In this document: in pieces, positions 11,605-23,470 of the stretch
Position numbering within the stretch: the first letter of the stretch is position 1
Layout of the letters: every line of letters starts with the position of its first letter
Assembly: GCA_026874595.1 (NCBI GenBank)
Contig: CM049311.1
Location: 43,653,676-43,717,675, forward strand
Reading direction: 5' to 3'
Length of the DNA: 64,000 nucleotides
Source of the DNA: Sipunculus nudus
Lineage: Eukaryota; Annelida; Sipuncula; Golfingiida; Sipunculidae
The notes under the pieces: generated by a model
Databases searched by the model: none
The model's input: the letters and a program-made list of their open reading frames with translations, nothing else
What the model was told of the DNA's origin: nothing
Made by a program: the position numbers and the translations under genes

Positions 11605-12490
11605 CTAGACCTTTAGTTTCCCCAGACATGGTACACTGGGGTCTTGCTTTTCCAATGGGACATATACAAGTCAAGTTTGAAATCTATACATCAATAAAAG
11701 CAGGAATTATCATCCAGAAACTAATTTTTGGACAGATGGCTCCAATGACCTTCACCTTAGACCTTGTGACTTCAAAATTGAGGGTTCTTCCTCTCTTGGC
11801 AGGTGAACTATATGTGCAAGATGAAAGATCTGAGATGAAATGTTTGGCTGAAAATGCATCCACAATCTTTTTAAAGATGTGTCCTGTGACCTTGACCTTT
11901 GACCTCATGACCCTAAAATCAATTTGGGTCTTGTTTTTCCAATGGGTCATATACAAGTCAAGTTTGAAATCCATACATCAATAAAAGCAGGAATTATCAT
12001 CCAGAAACTAATTTTTTGTTAGATAGCTCCTGTGACCTTGACCTTTGACCTTGTGACCCCCAAATTGATATGGATCATCTACTATTGGCAAGTGATCTAT
12101 ATATTCAAGATGGAAGACCTGTGATGAAAGTTTGGCTTGAAAGCATCCACAGTATCTTTTAAGATGCGAGTCCAGTTACCTTGACCTTTGACCTCATGAC
12201 CCTGGTGGGCCATACCTAAGTCAGGTTTGAAATCCATATGGCTATCAACACTGGAGATATCATAAGAGGTGTGTGATTTTCACCAAATATGGTCAAATTA
12301 AAGGCCACTCTCATGGTAAAGGTCATGACCCAAATGTAAATACACCTCATCCCATAACCCATCTCTCTACATGTGCATAATATGAAAGAAATCTGTCCAT
12401 TAGTTTTTGACTTAAATTGCTTACAGTACTGTCAAGTGGCAATTATAGGGGTATTAAAAGATGTAAAAACAAGAAAAGGATAATAGGTGT
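11605..12490. repeat. Family H Helitron-like repeat abutting the KCNQ1 acceptor
   Basis: The left end is CTAG (11605-11608), then hairpin CCCCAG (11620-11625) / CTGGGG (11636-11641), the same layout as families D, E and F. The interior has a unit of about 286 bp (GGGTCTTG..TTTTCCAATGGG near 11639 and 11925). It then continues into sequence like family E (12260-12490 resembles about 50045-50265). No right-end hairpin was found, so it is probably truncated. Confidence 0.65.
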
Positions 12491-14298
12491 CTTTTAAAGA
12501 CTACATTAACATCAACTACCTGACAATGCGCTTGTAACGCATGGCCACATCAACTCAGTCTTGCACCCATTTTATGATTATTGATGATACTAGAACACTG
12601 ACAGCACAGGAAGGGCCCTCCAAAAGACCAAAAGACTTCCATTTAGGGCTGAATGATGCTTGAAGAAATATAATAATGAAAGTACATGTAGAGACAGAGG
12701 GATGATGAAAAACAGTATTTTAATAACTCAACATAGATTTTAATGTTTGAATCACTGATAAGTGCTCCCACTGGCTTATTAAAAATATATGACATTTCTC
12801 ACAAAAAAATAGGTCAGTCAAAGATGAAATTAAACTCAACATGATACAGTTTAAAAAATTTAACATTTATTACAATATAAAGCTACCTATTCTCCTGTGC
12901 CACGTTTTTCTGAATTGTGTCCAAATTACTGATTGAGGATGAAATACCATGCAATAAAAAGTTTTTTTCCTTATAAAATATTGCCCATTTTCTGTCAAAT
13001 AAAGGTACACATATATAAACTGCCTGTACTCAACATGAATATATTGAAAGTCTAGCTTGTCCAGTCAGTTTAGAATCATTTGTTTTTCACCAAGTTCTTC
13101 AGTGATGCATGAGCCTTTTTTCAGTTCTTCATTGGTCTTATCAACTGTTTTATCTCCAGACCCCAACAGGGTTTGTGTAGCAGCTCCTTCAAAAAGATTT
13201 TTTAGAGCTATACTTTCATTTCATCCAAAGTTTTATGTCATAATATAAATTATATGTCTAATAATAAAGAAAATCTGTTTAGTAAACTTTTACCAAAAAC
13301 ACTAATTTTTTATTTTTGTGGATCATTAAGAATGGAGTCACAGTAATCTTCCTGGAAACCAATGTTGGAAATAGCAGCACTGGTTCACTTTGGACTTCCT
13401 GTATCTGGGTTGGGGTAGAAGGGCTTGTTGCAGGCAGAGTGTAAAACCTGGGCTCCATGGTATTTTATGTCATGTTTCATTAAAAACAGTGTGGTCCTGG
13501 GGCCAATCCTGAAAATTTAAATTTTGCTGCACCCCCTGTCATTATTAGGTTTGATGCCATAACTGTTAAAGTTATTCATAGAGATCATATTTCGAAACAT
13601 AACCCCTCAGGAAAAGTGTCCAAAAGGCTTGAAATCAGCAATTTAATAAACTAATCTCGGTAATATTTTAACAAAAATATATGGGTTAATGTCCAGGGTT
13701 CACTCTTGGAAATTGTTATGTAGAGAAATGTGTACTGCTAAATTCAACCAGAGCTAGCTACCACTATACCTTCTTAAGATGTGCTGAATCCATTTAAATT
13801 AATTTCGAAACTCTATTGCAAATTTTTGACCTTCAAATTTTAAAATTAAAAGTTTGAAATAGAAAAAGGCATATCATTTTAAAACATCTTTGTTATTTTG
13901 GTTATTAAAATTAAAGTCCTAATCATCAATTTGATATGCCATTTGGAAAAAAAAATGTTAATTTTTTCATTCAGCTTATTTCAAGCCTTAAAGTTGAAAA
14001 TTTTAAGCTACTTAAAGTAATTAAACAAGTGATAATATGTTTATAATAAGGGTATACATCAGATATTGGCCAGAGTAAAACTTTGATGTGTAACTTCCAT
14101 AGAAATGGCATAGGGCTATTTGTTTATGTTTTCTTTAATTTTACTTAAATGAAGTTACAAATGTGAATTCTATTTATAATATGAATTTTAAAACAAAATT
14201 TACCAAATATTTTAAAAATTTCCAGAATTTTACAGTCTTAATGGAATTTTAAATTTTTAATGGCAAAAAAGTCTAGGCAGATTCAGTTAAAAATAAAA
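12491..14298. other. Unclassified intronic sequence
   Basis: No credible exon, transposon end or RNA gene was recognised. A short plus-strand frame at 13057-13248 looks random. Confidence 0.4.
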
Positions 14299-14399
14299 CA
14301 AGGCCTACAGGCCTAATGCCAACCTGTGCAGTGAGATTACACCAGGTGTAATGCTTCAATGCTGGGACCACTACTTTTCAAGAATATGTGTAACATGTA
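14299..14399 (+). repeat. Family B left-end fragment, copy B2
   Basis: It starts CAAGG with palindrome AGGCCTACAGGCCT as in the other B copies. It is interrupted at 14400 by a J-type terminus. Confidence 0.65.
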
Positions 14400-14639
14400 C
14401 CGTAAATCCTGTTTTTATCGCCGCGGCCTTTAAAACAAACTCAAAATCGAAAATCTCAACTTTTTTTCTGAACTCGGGATGCAGTCATAAATAGATGGTT
14501 TATCAGAAATGAACTGTGAGAAGAACTCCCTCCAGGGAATGGCGCTCCTTTGGATAATAATAGGAGATCAAGCACACCACAGAGGAAATACTCTTTGTAG
14601 TCATATAAAATTGTATAGTCTAAATGTTCATATAAAATA
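14400..14639. repeat. J-related transposon left-end fragment
   Basis: TA then CCGTAAATCCTG and TCGCCGCGGCC parallel the left end of J (CCGTAGATCCGC, GCCGCGGCC). The right end is missing. Family A begins directly after it at 14640. Confidence 0.5.
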
Positions 14640-15452
14640 CAAGGGACCCATGGGTCACGGCGCTCAGCTGATCGTGATTGGACTATAAATGTTTCTCCAC
14701 TGTGATACTATATCGAGTCGATAAAGCTTATGAATATCATGGACATGTTGGGCTATTATAAAGGAATGTAATGTAATATGTGAGTAAATGATAAATGAAA
14801 TTACCTGACTGGTGGATTAATAGAGTAAAATACAGTGGTTTATTTTTTATTTATTTAGGAGGGGTTGAAAATGGTGATATATTTGAGCAAATTTGAATGC
14901 AATCATTGCAATGACAGCAGTAATAAGCAGTAGTAGAATGATGATAAGGCTATTTGTTGAAGGATCTAAAGTGTATGGTAGTCTGCAAGCTTTCAAATTG
15001 GCAGAGATGATTTTATGATTAACTATGCTGATGAAGTGATTTATGAATTTGTGACTGTATGACACAATATCTCTTTAGTCTTGACAAGGTACATTATTGT
15101 GATGCCCACTATGTCTACATATTACACAATATTGACATAATTTCTGGCATGTACATAGGTACTTATGGACAAATAGTTATACAAAATATTAAAGTATGAA
15201 TATATCTGATTCATCTTGTTCTTGCTTACTGAGGCTGACTTTGGGATGGGGTTCAGAGAAGGGAAAAGTGAGGGCAGCACGAAGGTGGATGTAGAAATAT
15301 TCTATTGTAATGTTTTTCATTTATAAAAGAATATGAAAAGCTAAGAGGAAAGGGGCCCTCCTACTTGGTTATAGTAAAGTTCTAAATATATGATTGCAAA
15401 CTAATACTCTGACAAGACTGTCATGAAGAAAAACAGTAAAAGTTTTGAGATA

Positions 15453-16590
15453 CAGTGGAACCCCGCCTTGCGACCACCCCACAATTGCGACCACCCCACA
15501 ATTACGACCATTTTGCTTGGTCCCGAATTTTTTTTAGTTTATTTATGTTTAAAAATGACTCAAAATTACGACCACCCCAGAATTCAGAATTACGACCAGA
15601 TTTCCTGGCCCCAGCGCTAATGCGACCCCGCTAATGCGACCACTGCCGAGAAGTACTGAAACAACATTTATCACAATTCAATGGCTGCGACATGTCACAG
15701 GCGCCTTAACGAAAGATCAAAGCGGGTAACAAGGTTTCTTAACCCGAGTGTTAATCTGGTTCCGCATATATTCCCGACTCGGTGTCTTCGCTGAGACTCG
15801 TTGAGGTGTAGGTTATAGATCAAAGAGGGTAACCATCGGCCTGATTACTTAATAAGCCGGTCTGACCTGGGGTCAGATGCTAATTGCTTCTCACTGATCA
15901 CCTGTATTACAGCTACCCTAAGTGTGGGGTTGCGGGCTTAATATTTCAACTCATCACATATTGTTCGATCATCATTGGTAAAATTAACGACGGGGGGGAT
16001 CCCTCACATTAAATTGCCTTTTCTGATAGATTGTTGTCAGTTTATTTTTCTACTGGTTAAGTTTGCATTTAAATTGCTTGCTGTTAGGCAACCATGCCTC
16101 TGAAAGAGTTTTCCTTGAAGGATAAAGTGGCGTTAATCAAGGCGGCAACACCACGCGCAGTCAGCACCAAATGGCTAAGCAGTTTAGCGTCGGGAAAACT
16201 CAAGTGCACGCAATATATACTCAAGCGGAACCCTAAATATATGACAGCCACGTATTATGTTCAATATGCATTCAGTATGTTGTAATCTTATTGCCTTAGT
16301 GTTATTAATTGTTAATCGTCAGTAATGATGTATGTGTACATGTATATTAATTTTCATCATGAATAAATATGTTCAGCTACACACAAAATAACATTCGAAA
16401 TAAGGGTCCTCCGCTAGGTGAAATATTTTGTTATAATTCACAATAAAGATATGCAATAGTGTACTCTGATACACATTAAATATCATCGTGTTATATGCAA
16501 CCACGGTAAGAGTTTCACAAATACGACCACCCCCAAATTACGACCACTTTGCTCAGTCCCCAGGGTGGTCGTAATTGTGGGGTTCCACTG
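15453..16590 (+). mobile_element. pogo/Tigger-like DNA transposon, internally deleted, 1138 bp
   Basis: The perfect terminal inverted repeat CAGTGGAACCCC is flanked by TA on both sides (15451-15452, 16591-16592). The homologous A copy at 53083 reads GAGATACTGTGATGC with a single TA, so boundaries are exact. Tandem ACAATTNCGACCACCCC-type motifs of about 17 bp sit at both ends. CAGTGGAACC-type termini are typical of pogo/Tigger elements. Inside, only the N-terminal helix-turn-helix of a transposase remains (16094-16285). Confidence 0.85.
16094..16285 (+). pseudogene. Tigger/CENP-B-like transposase remnant, N-terminal helix-turn-helix
   Basis: The 63-codon frame reads KEFSLKDKVALIKAA near the start and SLASGKLKCTQYILKRN in the middle. 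The pattern resembles the CENP-B/Tigger N-terminal DNA-binding domain (SLEEKVEIIK, then LAxKFxxxKTQVxxILK). The DDE catalytic domain (normally some 300 or more further residues) is absent, so it cannot act as a transposase. Its position inside CAGTGGAACCCC inverted repeats supports the family. The similarity is judged by eye, and the frame's end probably marks the internal deletion. Confidence 0.6.
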
Positions 16591-18344
16591 TACTATGATG
16601 CATATGAAAATTTACAGATGGACAGGCAAGTGGACAGAATGGACTAATACCTTTATTTCACTTTCAAGGGAATTAATGCATTTAAGTTTATATATAAGCC
16701 TATTTTTTTTAAGCATATCCACTTTTTCCATTTAAAAGTTTTTATCTGAATCATTTTTTTTATTTACGAGTTTTATAAATTTTTAATAAAAAAAAACTGA
16801 AAATATAAGTTAAAATTATTAGAATTGTTGCAAAAGTTGCAATCATTATATTTACAGAGTAAAAAACTGAAACTATAAGTTTAAATATTAGAATTGTTGC
16901 AAAAGTTGCAATCATCATATATCCAGAGTGCAGCTCATATTGAGTCATATTATGCATATTATTTTTAAATCATAAATGTTTAAACTGAATTAAAAAAGAA
17001 AATAATGCCACAACATGGCATCTAGAAAGAATATTCCTTGAATCACTATTAAAAAGTTTTGCACATTGGAGTTTTCAGTACATGCTTAATTTTATTCACC
17101 ATAATAAAATAAAAGATTCAGTAAATTTGATAAAATAAAACATCTTTTCAAATAAAGTATACACACTGTTGGTTGAATGAGGGACAAACAGTATCATTGT
17201 GCCAATTTCTATCCCAGTTTTAATTTATTACTGGAATTAATAGTCAATTTCACACCTGGTGAAGTTTTTACTCTTCTGAAGTAAGGAATTACTTATCTGA
17301 TGAACATCCACATTTTCATAGCAATACACCACTTTGTGGACACAATTAAATGTACACTTTAATCATTGAACCCTGGTGGTACAATACAAAATCTAAAATG
17401 TAGCATAGCCTAGAATAAGAATGAATCAAATACAGAAAATAATAACATTCATCTAGTTTATGCACCATGGGGGGGGGAGTGCAGGGCAGAGGGGAAGCCT
17501 CCTGGTAGTGGCCAAGCTGACCCAAGGCAAGCTGCCTGGGGTGGGTTACATAATGCAAGTGAAGGCTGTACTACTAGGTGGGCTAGATGTAAACAACACT
17601 TGACATGGTGTATGAAAACGTGAATAAAAACTATTCTTTCCAATCAATTTCTTTGAAATTTCAGATTTTAAAAGATTAAATCCTTATTAATATATGCTGT
17701 GAAAATGAAATCAACAGAGCCAAAGTTGGACAAAATTTAAGGTATTGATTTTTTATTTATGCTAATAAATTGAAAAATTTGCAAAATTCAGATCTAATTT
17801 TGGGTAAACAATTGAATCTTGATTAAATAAAGTTATATTCCTGAAAAAAAGTCTCTAGGTTCAGCAATTCTCATGTTAGGTGAGTAAATATATTTCCTGA
17901 TTTTTTGAAAAAATTGCATTATATTTTGGCCCATAACTTCAAAATAATACCCAATACTGACCTAATTTTTTGTATGTTCATAGAAAATGTATGAAAGAAT
18001 GTGAATACTAAATATGATCAAAAACAGATCAGTGGTTTTGATATTAGGCAGTCCTGAAGTGTAAAAATAGATTTCAAATAAAAAATTGAGGTTTTTCCTT
18101 AATATCTCGAAGGAACGAAGTCCTATTGACCCAATTTTCGGCATGGTAGGAGATTTTGGGGACATCAAACTGTATGCCAAATTTCAGATTCGTAGGTCCA
18201 ACGGTGTTGAAACGTGTCAGTCTTACAGACGGACATCCGGACAGACAGACAGACGGCCCGACAGACAGACGGACCGACAGACAGACGGACGACGGACAAT
18301 GGACCACGACTATAGCTCAGATGACTTATAGTCAGCTGAGCTAA

Positions 18345-18729
18345 TAATAATTATTTGCAATCAACTGAACAATAACAATAAACATTGAACAATAACAACA
18401 CTTATTACCAGATTAAAATGAATGAGATTATTCATGGTGAGGACTAGTGGTGACATCTGCTGGAAAAAATCGGTATTACCGATCAGAACTTTGACGGAGC
18501 CGGATTGCCTTGGAATCTATGTTGTTTATAAAAAGAATTCAGAAAATCAAAATATGTAATTTAGAACACTATAAAATCTTTATAAAAGCTAAGTTTAGCA
18601 GGTTACTTACTGACATTTTTTATAATGTCTGATACCTCAATATTGAATAGCCCATCTTCTCGCCCCCATGTCATGTTTCTGGAAAACCTTCATCCTTGAA
18701 TGCGAATAGCCCGGTCATTTACTTCTGTT
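18345..18729. other. Unclassified intronic sequence
   Basis: Contains a small palindrome CGGTATTACCG near 18470. No gene was recognised. Confidence 0.4.
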
Positions 18730-18732
18730 TAA

Positions 18733-18944
18733 AGGCGGTTTCACACAGGATGCATCCAAACGAATATGACATGAACGAATATTTCTGTCGTTCCAATTAA
18801 AATCCTGTCGCATCTGAAATTTCATTCACACTGAATCCGAACAATATTTTTGGTTTCCGACCGAGAAATTTTCGTCTCCGAAAGTCGTATTGGACAGCTA
18901 TATGAGAAATATATCGGATGCACTATAATATAGGCTTAATTGCC

Positions 18945-18993
<49 letters not shown>

Positions 18994-20265
18994 CTGCATG
19001 TACAGAAAAATGTCGAATATTTTTGAACTTGTAAATTGATTTTCTCATTAATTTTGTAAGTAATAATAATTAATAATAAATTTTATCTCTGAGTGCTCTG
19101 ACTGTATAATTGAAAATTATTGGGCCTAGCTAGGTACCAGCAGTAGTCATAAGTTCACAGGTGACATATATTTATACCACTGACTAGACCCAGATATCCA
19201 TTTCAACTTGCCTTTAAAAATAACTGTTTAACCTGTTGTTTCAACAGAACAGATTCCATGCAACTCCTGCATTTCAAGTTAAAGTTTGAATCACTAGTTT
19301 AGTTTGATTTATATTTGATTTTCAAATCTGCCAATATGATTTAGAACAGTCTGCCCAAAGCTTTAAAACTTCTGTTAATATGCAAAATGTTTAACTAAAA
19401 ATAATACTTTTGTAATAATAAAAATGACACATGAAAAAAAGTGATTGTTTCATGACTTTTTTTTCTAAATTTAACGCGGAACATTTTATTTTCAGAGGAG
19501 GGGTTGGAAAATGAACACCAAGTCCTGGATAATGTTGCTTTTTCCTGTACATATTGCTCATACAGCGGACTCATATTCAGGGGCATCAATATAGGGGGGA
19601 GGGGGCTAGGATGGATGATCAATGTAATCATCCCTCCCCCTTTCCTAGAGTAACTGTAATATATTGCACATAATATAATAAGAATTAGAATTTACCATGA
19701 AATATCATAACTAAACCTGGTTTAAAAGTCTAAATTTTTTGTCCTCGATAGTAAATTAAAATGTGGCCAAGCGGCGATTAAATTCCCCTCTGATTAAAAT
19801 ATAATCCCCCCAGGAAATATGCATATTTTATAAAAAGATATCTGATTTTAACGGAAAAATCATTGGAGCTAAAAAAGTTATAAATATCTGTTTACATCAA
19901 ATAAATTTGATTTAAATAAAATAATACCTCTTTTTATATTTTTCTTTTATCACAATTTTAGAACAGTGGACAAGGAAACAACATTTCTTTGTTGGACAGT
20001 GTTATATTTTAAATAAGTAACGTACAAATGAACCTGTCTGTTATAAATGTTCCAGCTCTTTTGTGTTGAAGGTGAAAAGAAGCCATTCTTGTCCGATGCG
20101 AACGACAAAAAATAGAACATGCTCTATTTTTTTCGTTCGGATAGCATCGTTTGGATTAGGTGTGAATGCACCAACATAAAATAAAGGATTTTATTTTTTC
20201 GTTCGTACAGCAAATTTTCGTTCGGACGTAAAACTCATTCGGACGCATCCAGTGTGAAACCGCCT
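18733..20265. mobile_element. PIF/Harbinger-like non-autonomous transposon, 1533 bp
   Basis: The inverted termini AGGCGGTTTCACAC-W-GGATGC match 25 of 27 bp. The 3-bp TAA is present on both sides (18730-18732 and 20266-20268), the TWA target duplication used by PIF/Harbinger. Subterminal arms repeat TTCACAC..GAATCC-type motifs in both orientations. A (TA)n tract of about 44 bp lies at 18947-18990. No transposase or Myb-like frame is visible. Confidence 0.7.
18947..18990. repeat. (TA)n microsatellite
   Basis: About 22 uninterrupted TA units. Confidence 0.95.
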
Positions 20266-20268
20266 TAA

Positions 20269-21715
20269 TCTTTTTTTTTTTTTTATACAATCACGGATAT
20301 ATTATATGAATGGAAATACTGTCAAAGGGGAAACCAGCTTGTAGATATAAATGGTAGAACATGTCACCACGGCTGATGGAATTTGGTGAATATACAGATT
20401 TTACCTGTAGTGCCGTATTCTCGTTTGCTACCGATTTTCCAATATATTTTGGATAGAAATATTCTGCTGATCCATTTAAAGTCACTGTTTATTTTAATTC
20501 TAAAAGTAATATTTTGAAATCTTAATCTATGATGAAAATTCCATTTCTTGAATTACTTGGAAGATTCAAATCATTTTTATACCGGTTACTTCGGTATTAT
20601 TATTGTCACATCGTACGTTGAGATTGCTCCATGTCACAATTTGCTGGTGCGTTTGAAAACATCGCTGGTCAACTAAACTAAATATCAAAATAACTGAAGT
20701 TACCTTGTCGAGATACGCACGTATAGCAAACATGACGCATGAAAACGAGTGATTTTAAAGTGAAATTAAAATGGCCGATCGAGGTAAGCAAGCTTTTTCC
20801 CTCAGGAAAGTTTCCGTGTGGGGAGCCATCTTGTCAAGGTAGCGTTTGCACAAGGCTCACTGGGACGGAATAGGTGGCTGTTCTGTTTACCACCCACCAT
20901 GTACAGCCGTTCAAAATATTCTTAGCAGAACACCAGGGCGTTTCAGCACATGGCGGCACTCAAACTTGATTGTAAAACGATTGTCAGCCATTGTGCAATT
21001 CTTAACGATGTCAGCTTTTTATTCATTTTACTTTCTAAACAAATAATTGTTGCTAAATAATGATGCATTTATTTCAATGTTGCTTGACCATGTCCAACTA
21101 TGTGGGCCGCTGTGTTACAGCAGGGGTGTTTTAAATGTATTATTTGGTGACAAATACCAAGATTTTTATAACAAGTTATATATCGCACGAAAGATATACA
21201 TGTCAAGGTTCTACATTTTAATTTTTATATGTATACCATGAGCCGTGATTAAGTTCGTGCATGTTGAAAATCTGACAGTTTCAGCAGTCTTAGCCATCAT
21301 GTTGCCCCCTGAACACTACTGCTTGATGGTGCGTAATAGTGGATAGTATTCAGGCTTTTTGCTTCAATAAGTGTACATAAACCTCAATTCAGTGTTCATA
21401 CTATGGTCTTTGACAATTGCACGTATATGCAAAGAAGCGTTTTGATGCACACAAGAATCGTTTTGCGTAACCACCATTTAAACGAAACAATCGTTCGGGG
21501 AATCTTTTTTTTTCTGATGAATGCCTGCCCATCCATGTGCAAAAGTCGTTAGTAACATACAGATATTTAGTTCCTATCTCGAGCGTTAAATATATTTAAT
21601 ATACGTAATCTGGCAACATATTTAACCTCTGTAATTAATACTTTTTATTCTAGTCTTCATTAAAGCAGCTATGTCGTGATTTATTTTGCTACGTGCAGCT
21701 GATTATTTTACCCTC
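20269..21715. other. Unclassified intronic sequence with a start-codon/donor motif
   Basis: No confirmed gene. ATGGCCGATCGAG|GTAAGC at 20771-20789 resembles a short first coding exon on the plus strand, and a minus-strand stretch near 20403-20486 has donor and acceptor-like edges. Neither can be joined to anything recognisable. Confidence 0.3.
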
Positions 21716-21861
21716 AGGCCAGAGACGGAGTAGGGGTGCGGCCTTTAAGGGGGGTTTTGGGTATTTGGACCTTAATGGGAGCTCCTTTAAGAGACCTTGC
21801 AAACTCAGGGTGCGGCTATAAATAGGCTGCAATTCTGGCATGGGTGCACACAACACAAAAA

Positions 21862-22537
21862 CTAGAATATGGGTAGCCAACAAGCGACTACCTGTATCCT
21901 CCAAAATCAGAGTGGGAAAGGTGAAGTGAGGCATGGATTGAGTAGCAAGGGGAAATAGAGGGAGGTGTGTTGCATAATAGCCTGGATGTCTGCAGCCGAA
22001 ATGTGTATGTAGGTTGTGCTACCTACCATAAAATCCAGAAAGCTGTCCAAGATGTATAAACATGCAAAATTTTAGGCAGATAAGTCAAACCACTACTGAG
22101 ATATGAGTGATTTAGCCCACAGCAGACAAACAGATGGACAGTGTGCAAAAATGGTGGCAGGTGGCGCCACCAATTTTGTTTATGATTAAGAGCTATGTGA
22201 AATCTATACACATGCAACATTTCAGGGGGATATGTCAAACCAGTCCTGAGATATAAGCCTGAATGTCTGCAGCATGTACATAAATGTAGGTGGCGCCACC
22301 TGCCACAAAATCCTAAGAGCTATCCAAGATGTATAAACCTGCAAAATTTGAGGCAGATATGTCAAACCACTGCTGAGATATGAGTGATTTTATCCCACGG
22401 CAAACAAACAGACGGATGCTGTGCAAAAATGATCGCAGGTGGAGCCACCGCTTTTGTTTATGATAGAGAGCTATGTGAGATCTATAAACATGCAAATTTT
22501 GGCCCAATCGGTCAAACGGTTCCCGAGATATGAGCTT
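21862..22537. repeat. Family D Helitron-like element, left part (D1a)
   Basis: It starts CTAG (21862) with the hairpin GTAGCC..GACTAC (21873-21891) and GTATC. It is preceded by B-family sequence (GGCATGGGTGCACACAACAC), itself preceded by a J-like 3' remnant (about 21716-21830). Perfect GGTGGCGCCACC palindromes lie at 22160-22171 and 22289-22300. It is interrupted by the 145-bp array. Confidence 0.65.
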
Positions 22538-23470
22538 GTTAGCCATATTTTATTTTGAGCAATCTGTAGTTCAATAGGTCTGGAGCCCTCATAGGCCCCA
22601 GTGATCCCTGTATATTTGTAAAAGCTGAAGTATGTTGTTGTTTAGTTATCACACACCAAAGAAAATCAGCGATTGGGCTGTGGGGCCCATATTGGAATTC
22701 CGACATGTCTGTAATTCAATAGGTGAGGAGCCCTCATAGGTAACAATCATCCCTGTAAATTTGGGAAAGATGCAGCATGTTGTTGTTGAGTTAATGCGTG
22801 CAAAAGAAAATCAGCGATTGGGCTGTGGCAGCCATATTTGAATTCTGACAAGTCTGTAATTCGATAGGTCTGGAGCCCTCATAGGTAACAATCATCCCTG
22901 TGAATTTGGGAAAGATGCAGCATGTTGTTGCTGAGTAATTGCTTGCAAAAGAAAATCAGCGATTGGGCTGTGGCAGCCATATTTGAATTCCGACAAGTCT
23001 GTTATTCAATAGGTCTGGAGCCCTCATAGGTACTAATTATCCCTGTGAATTTGGGAAAGCTGCAGTATGTTGTTGTTGAGTTATCGCATGCGAAAGAAAA
23101 TCAGCGATTGGGCTGTGGGGGCCATATTTGAATTCTGGCAAGTCTGTAATTCAACAGGTCTGTCGCCGTCATAGGTACTAATCATCCCTGTGAATTCGGG
23201 AAAGATGCAGTAGGTTATTGTTGAGTTATCGCGTGCGAAACAAAATCAGCGATTGGGCTGTGGCTGCCATATTTGAATTCCGAGGAGTCTGTAATTTGAT
23301 AGGTCTGGAGCCCTCATAGGTACCAACCATCCGTGTGAATTTGGAAAAAAAACTGCAGTATGTTGTTGTTGAGTTTTCGCGTGCGAAAGAAAGTGTCACT
23401 GAAGGAAGGACGGAAGGACAGATGAATGGAAGGACGGACTGACATGGTGATCACTATAGGGCACCGCTTG
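22538..23470 (+). repeat. 145-bp tandem array with microsatellite tail
   Basis: Unit starts (TCTGTAATTCAATAGG) lie at about 22565, 22708, 22853, 22998, 23144 and 23289, so the period is 145-146 bp with about six units. The array ends in a GGAAGGACGGA microsatellite (23402-23438) and GGTGATCACTATAGGGCACC. This array-plus-microsatellite-plus-terminus layout parallels the A elements. Confidence 0.85.

Larger units (their letters stand above)
14640..18344 (+). repeat. Family A Helitron-like element, complete, with nested Tigger-like transposon
   Basis: The left end is CAAGG with perfect palindrome GACCCATGGGTC (14645-14656) and GCTCAGCTGA. The right end is a GACAGACGGAC microsatellite (about 18226-18292) and terminal hairpin at 18314-18342. 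The element at 15453-16590 is nested. The segment 16600-17720 is shared with 24715-25400 and with 53085-54800, where family D is inserted. Confidence 0.75.

Noticed and set aside
20403-20486. Extra KCNQ1 exon on the minus strand (SAEYFYPKYIG frame)
   Set aside because: Joining it to the upstream exon in phase 0 gives an immediate TGA, the acceptor tract is weak, and the family joins LIQ directly to WRCYAA.
22538-23470. CRISPR array
   Set aside because: Units of 145 bp are repeated throughout with no short repeat/unique spacer pattern, in a eukaryotic sequence.
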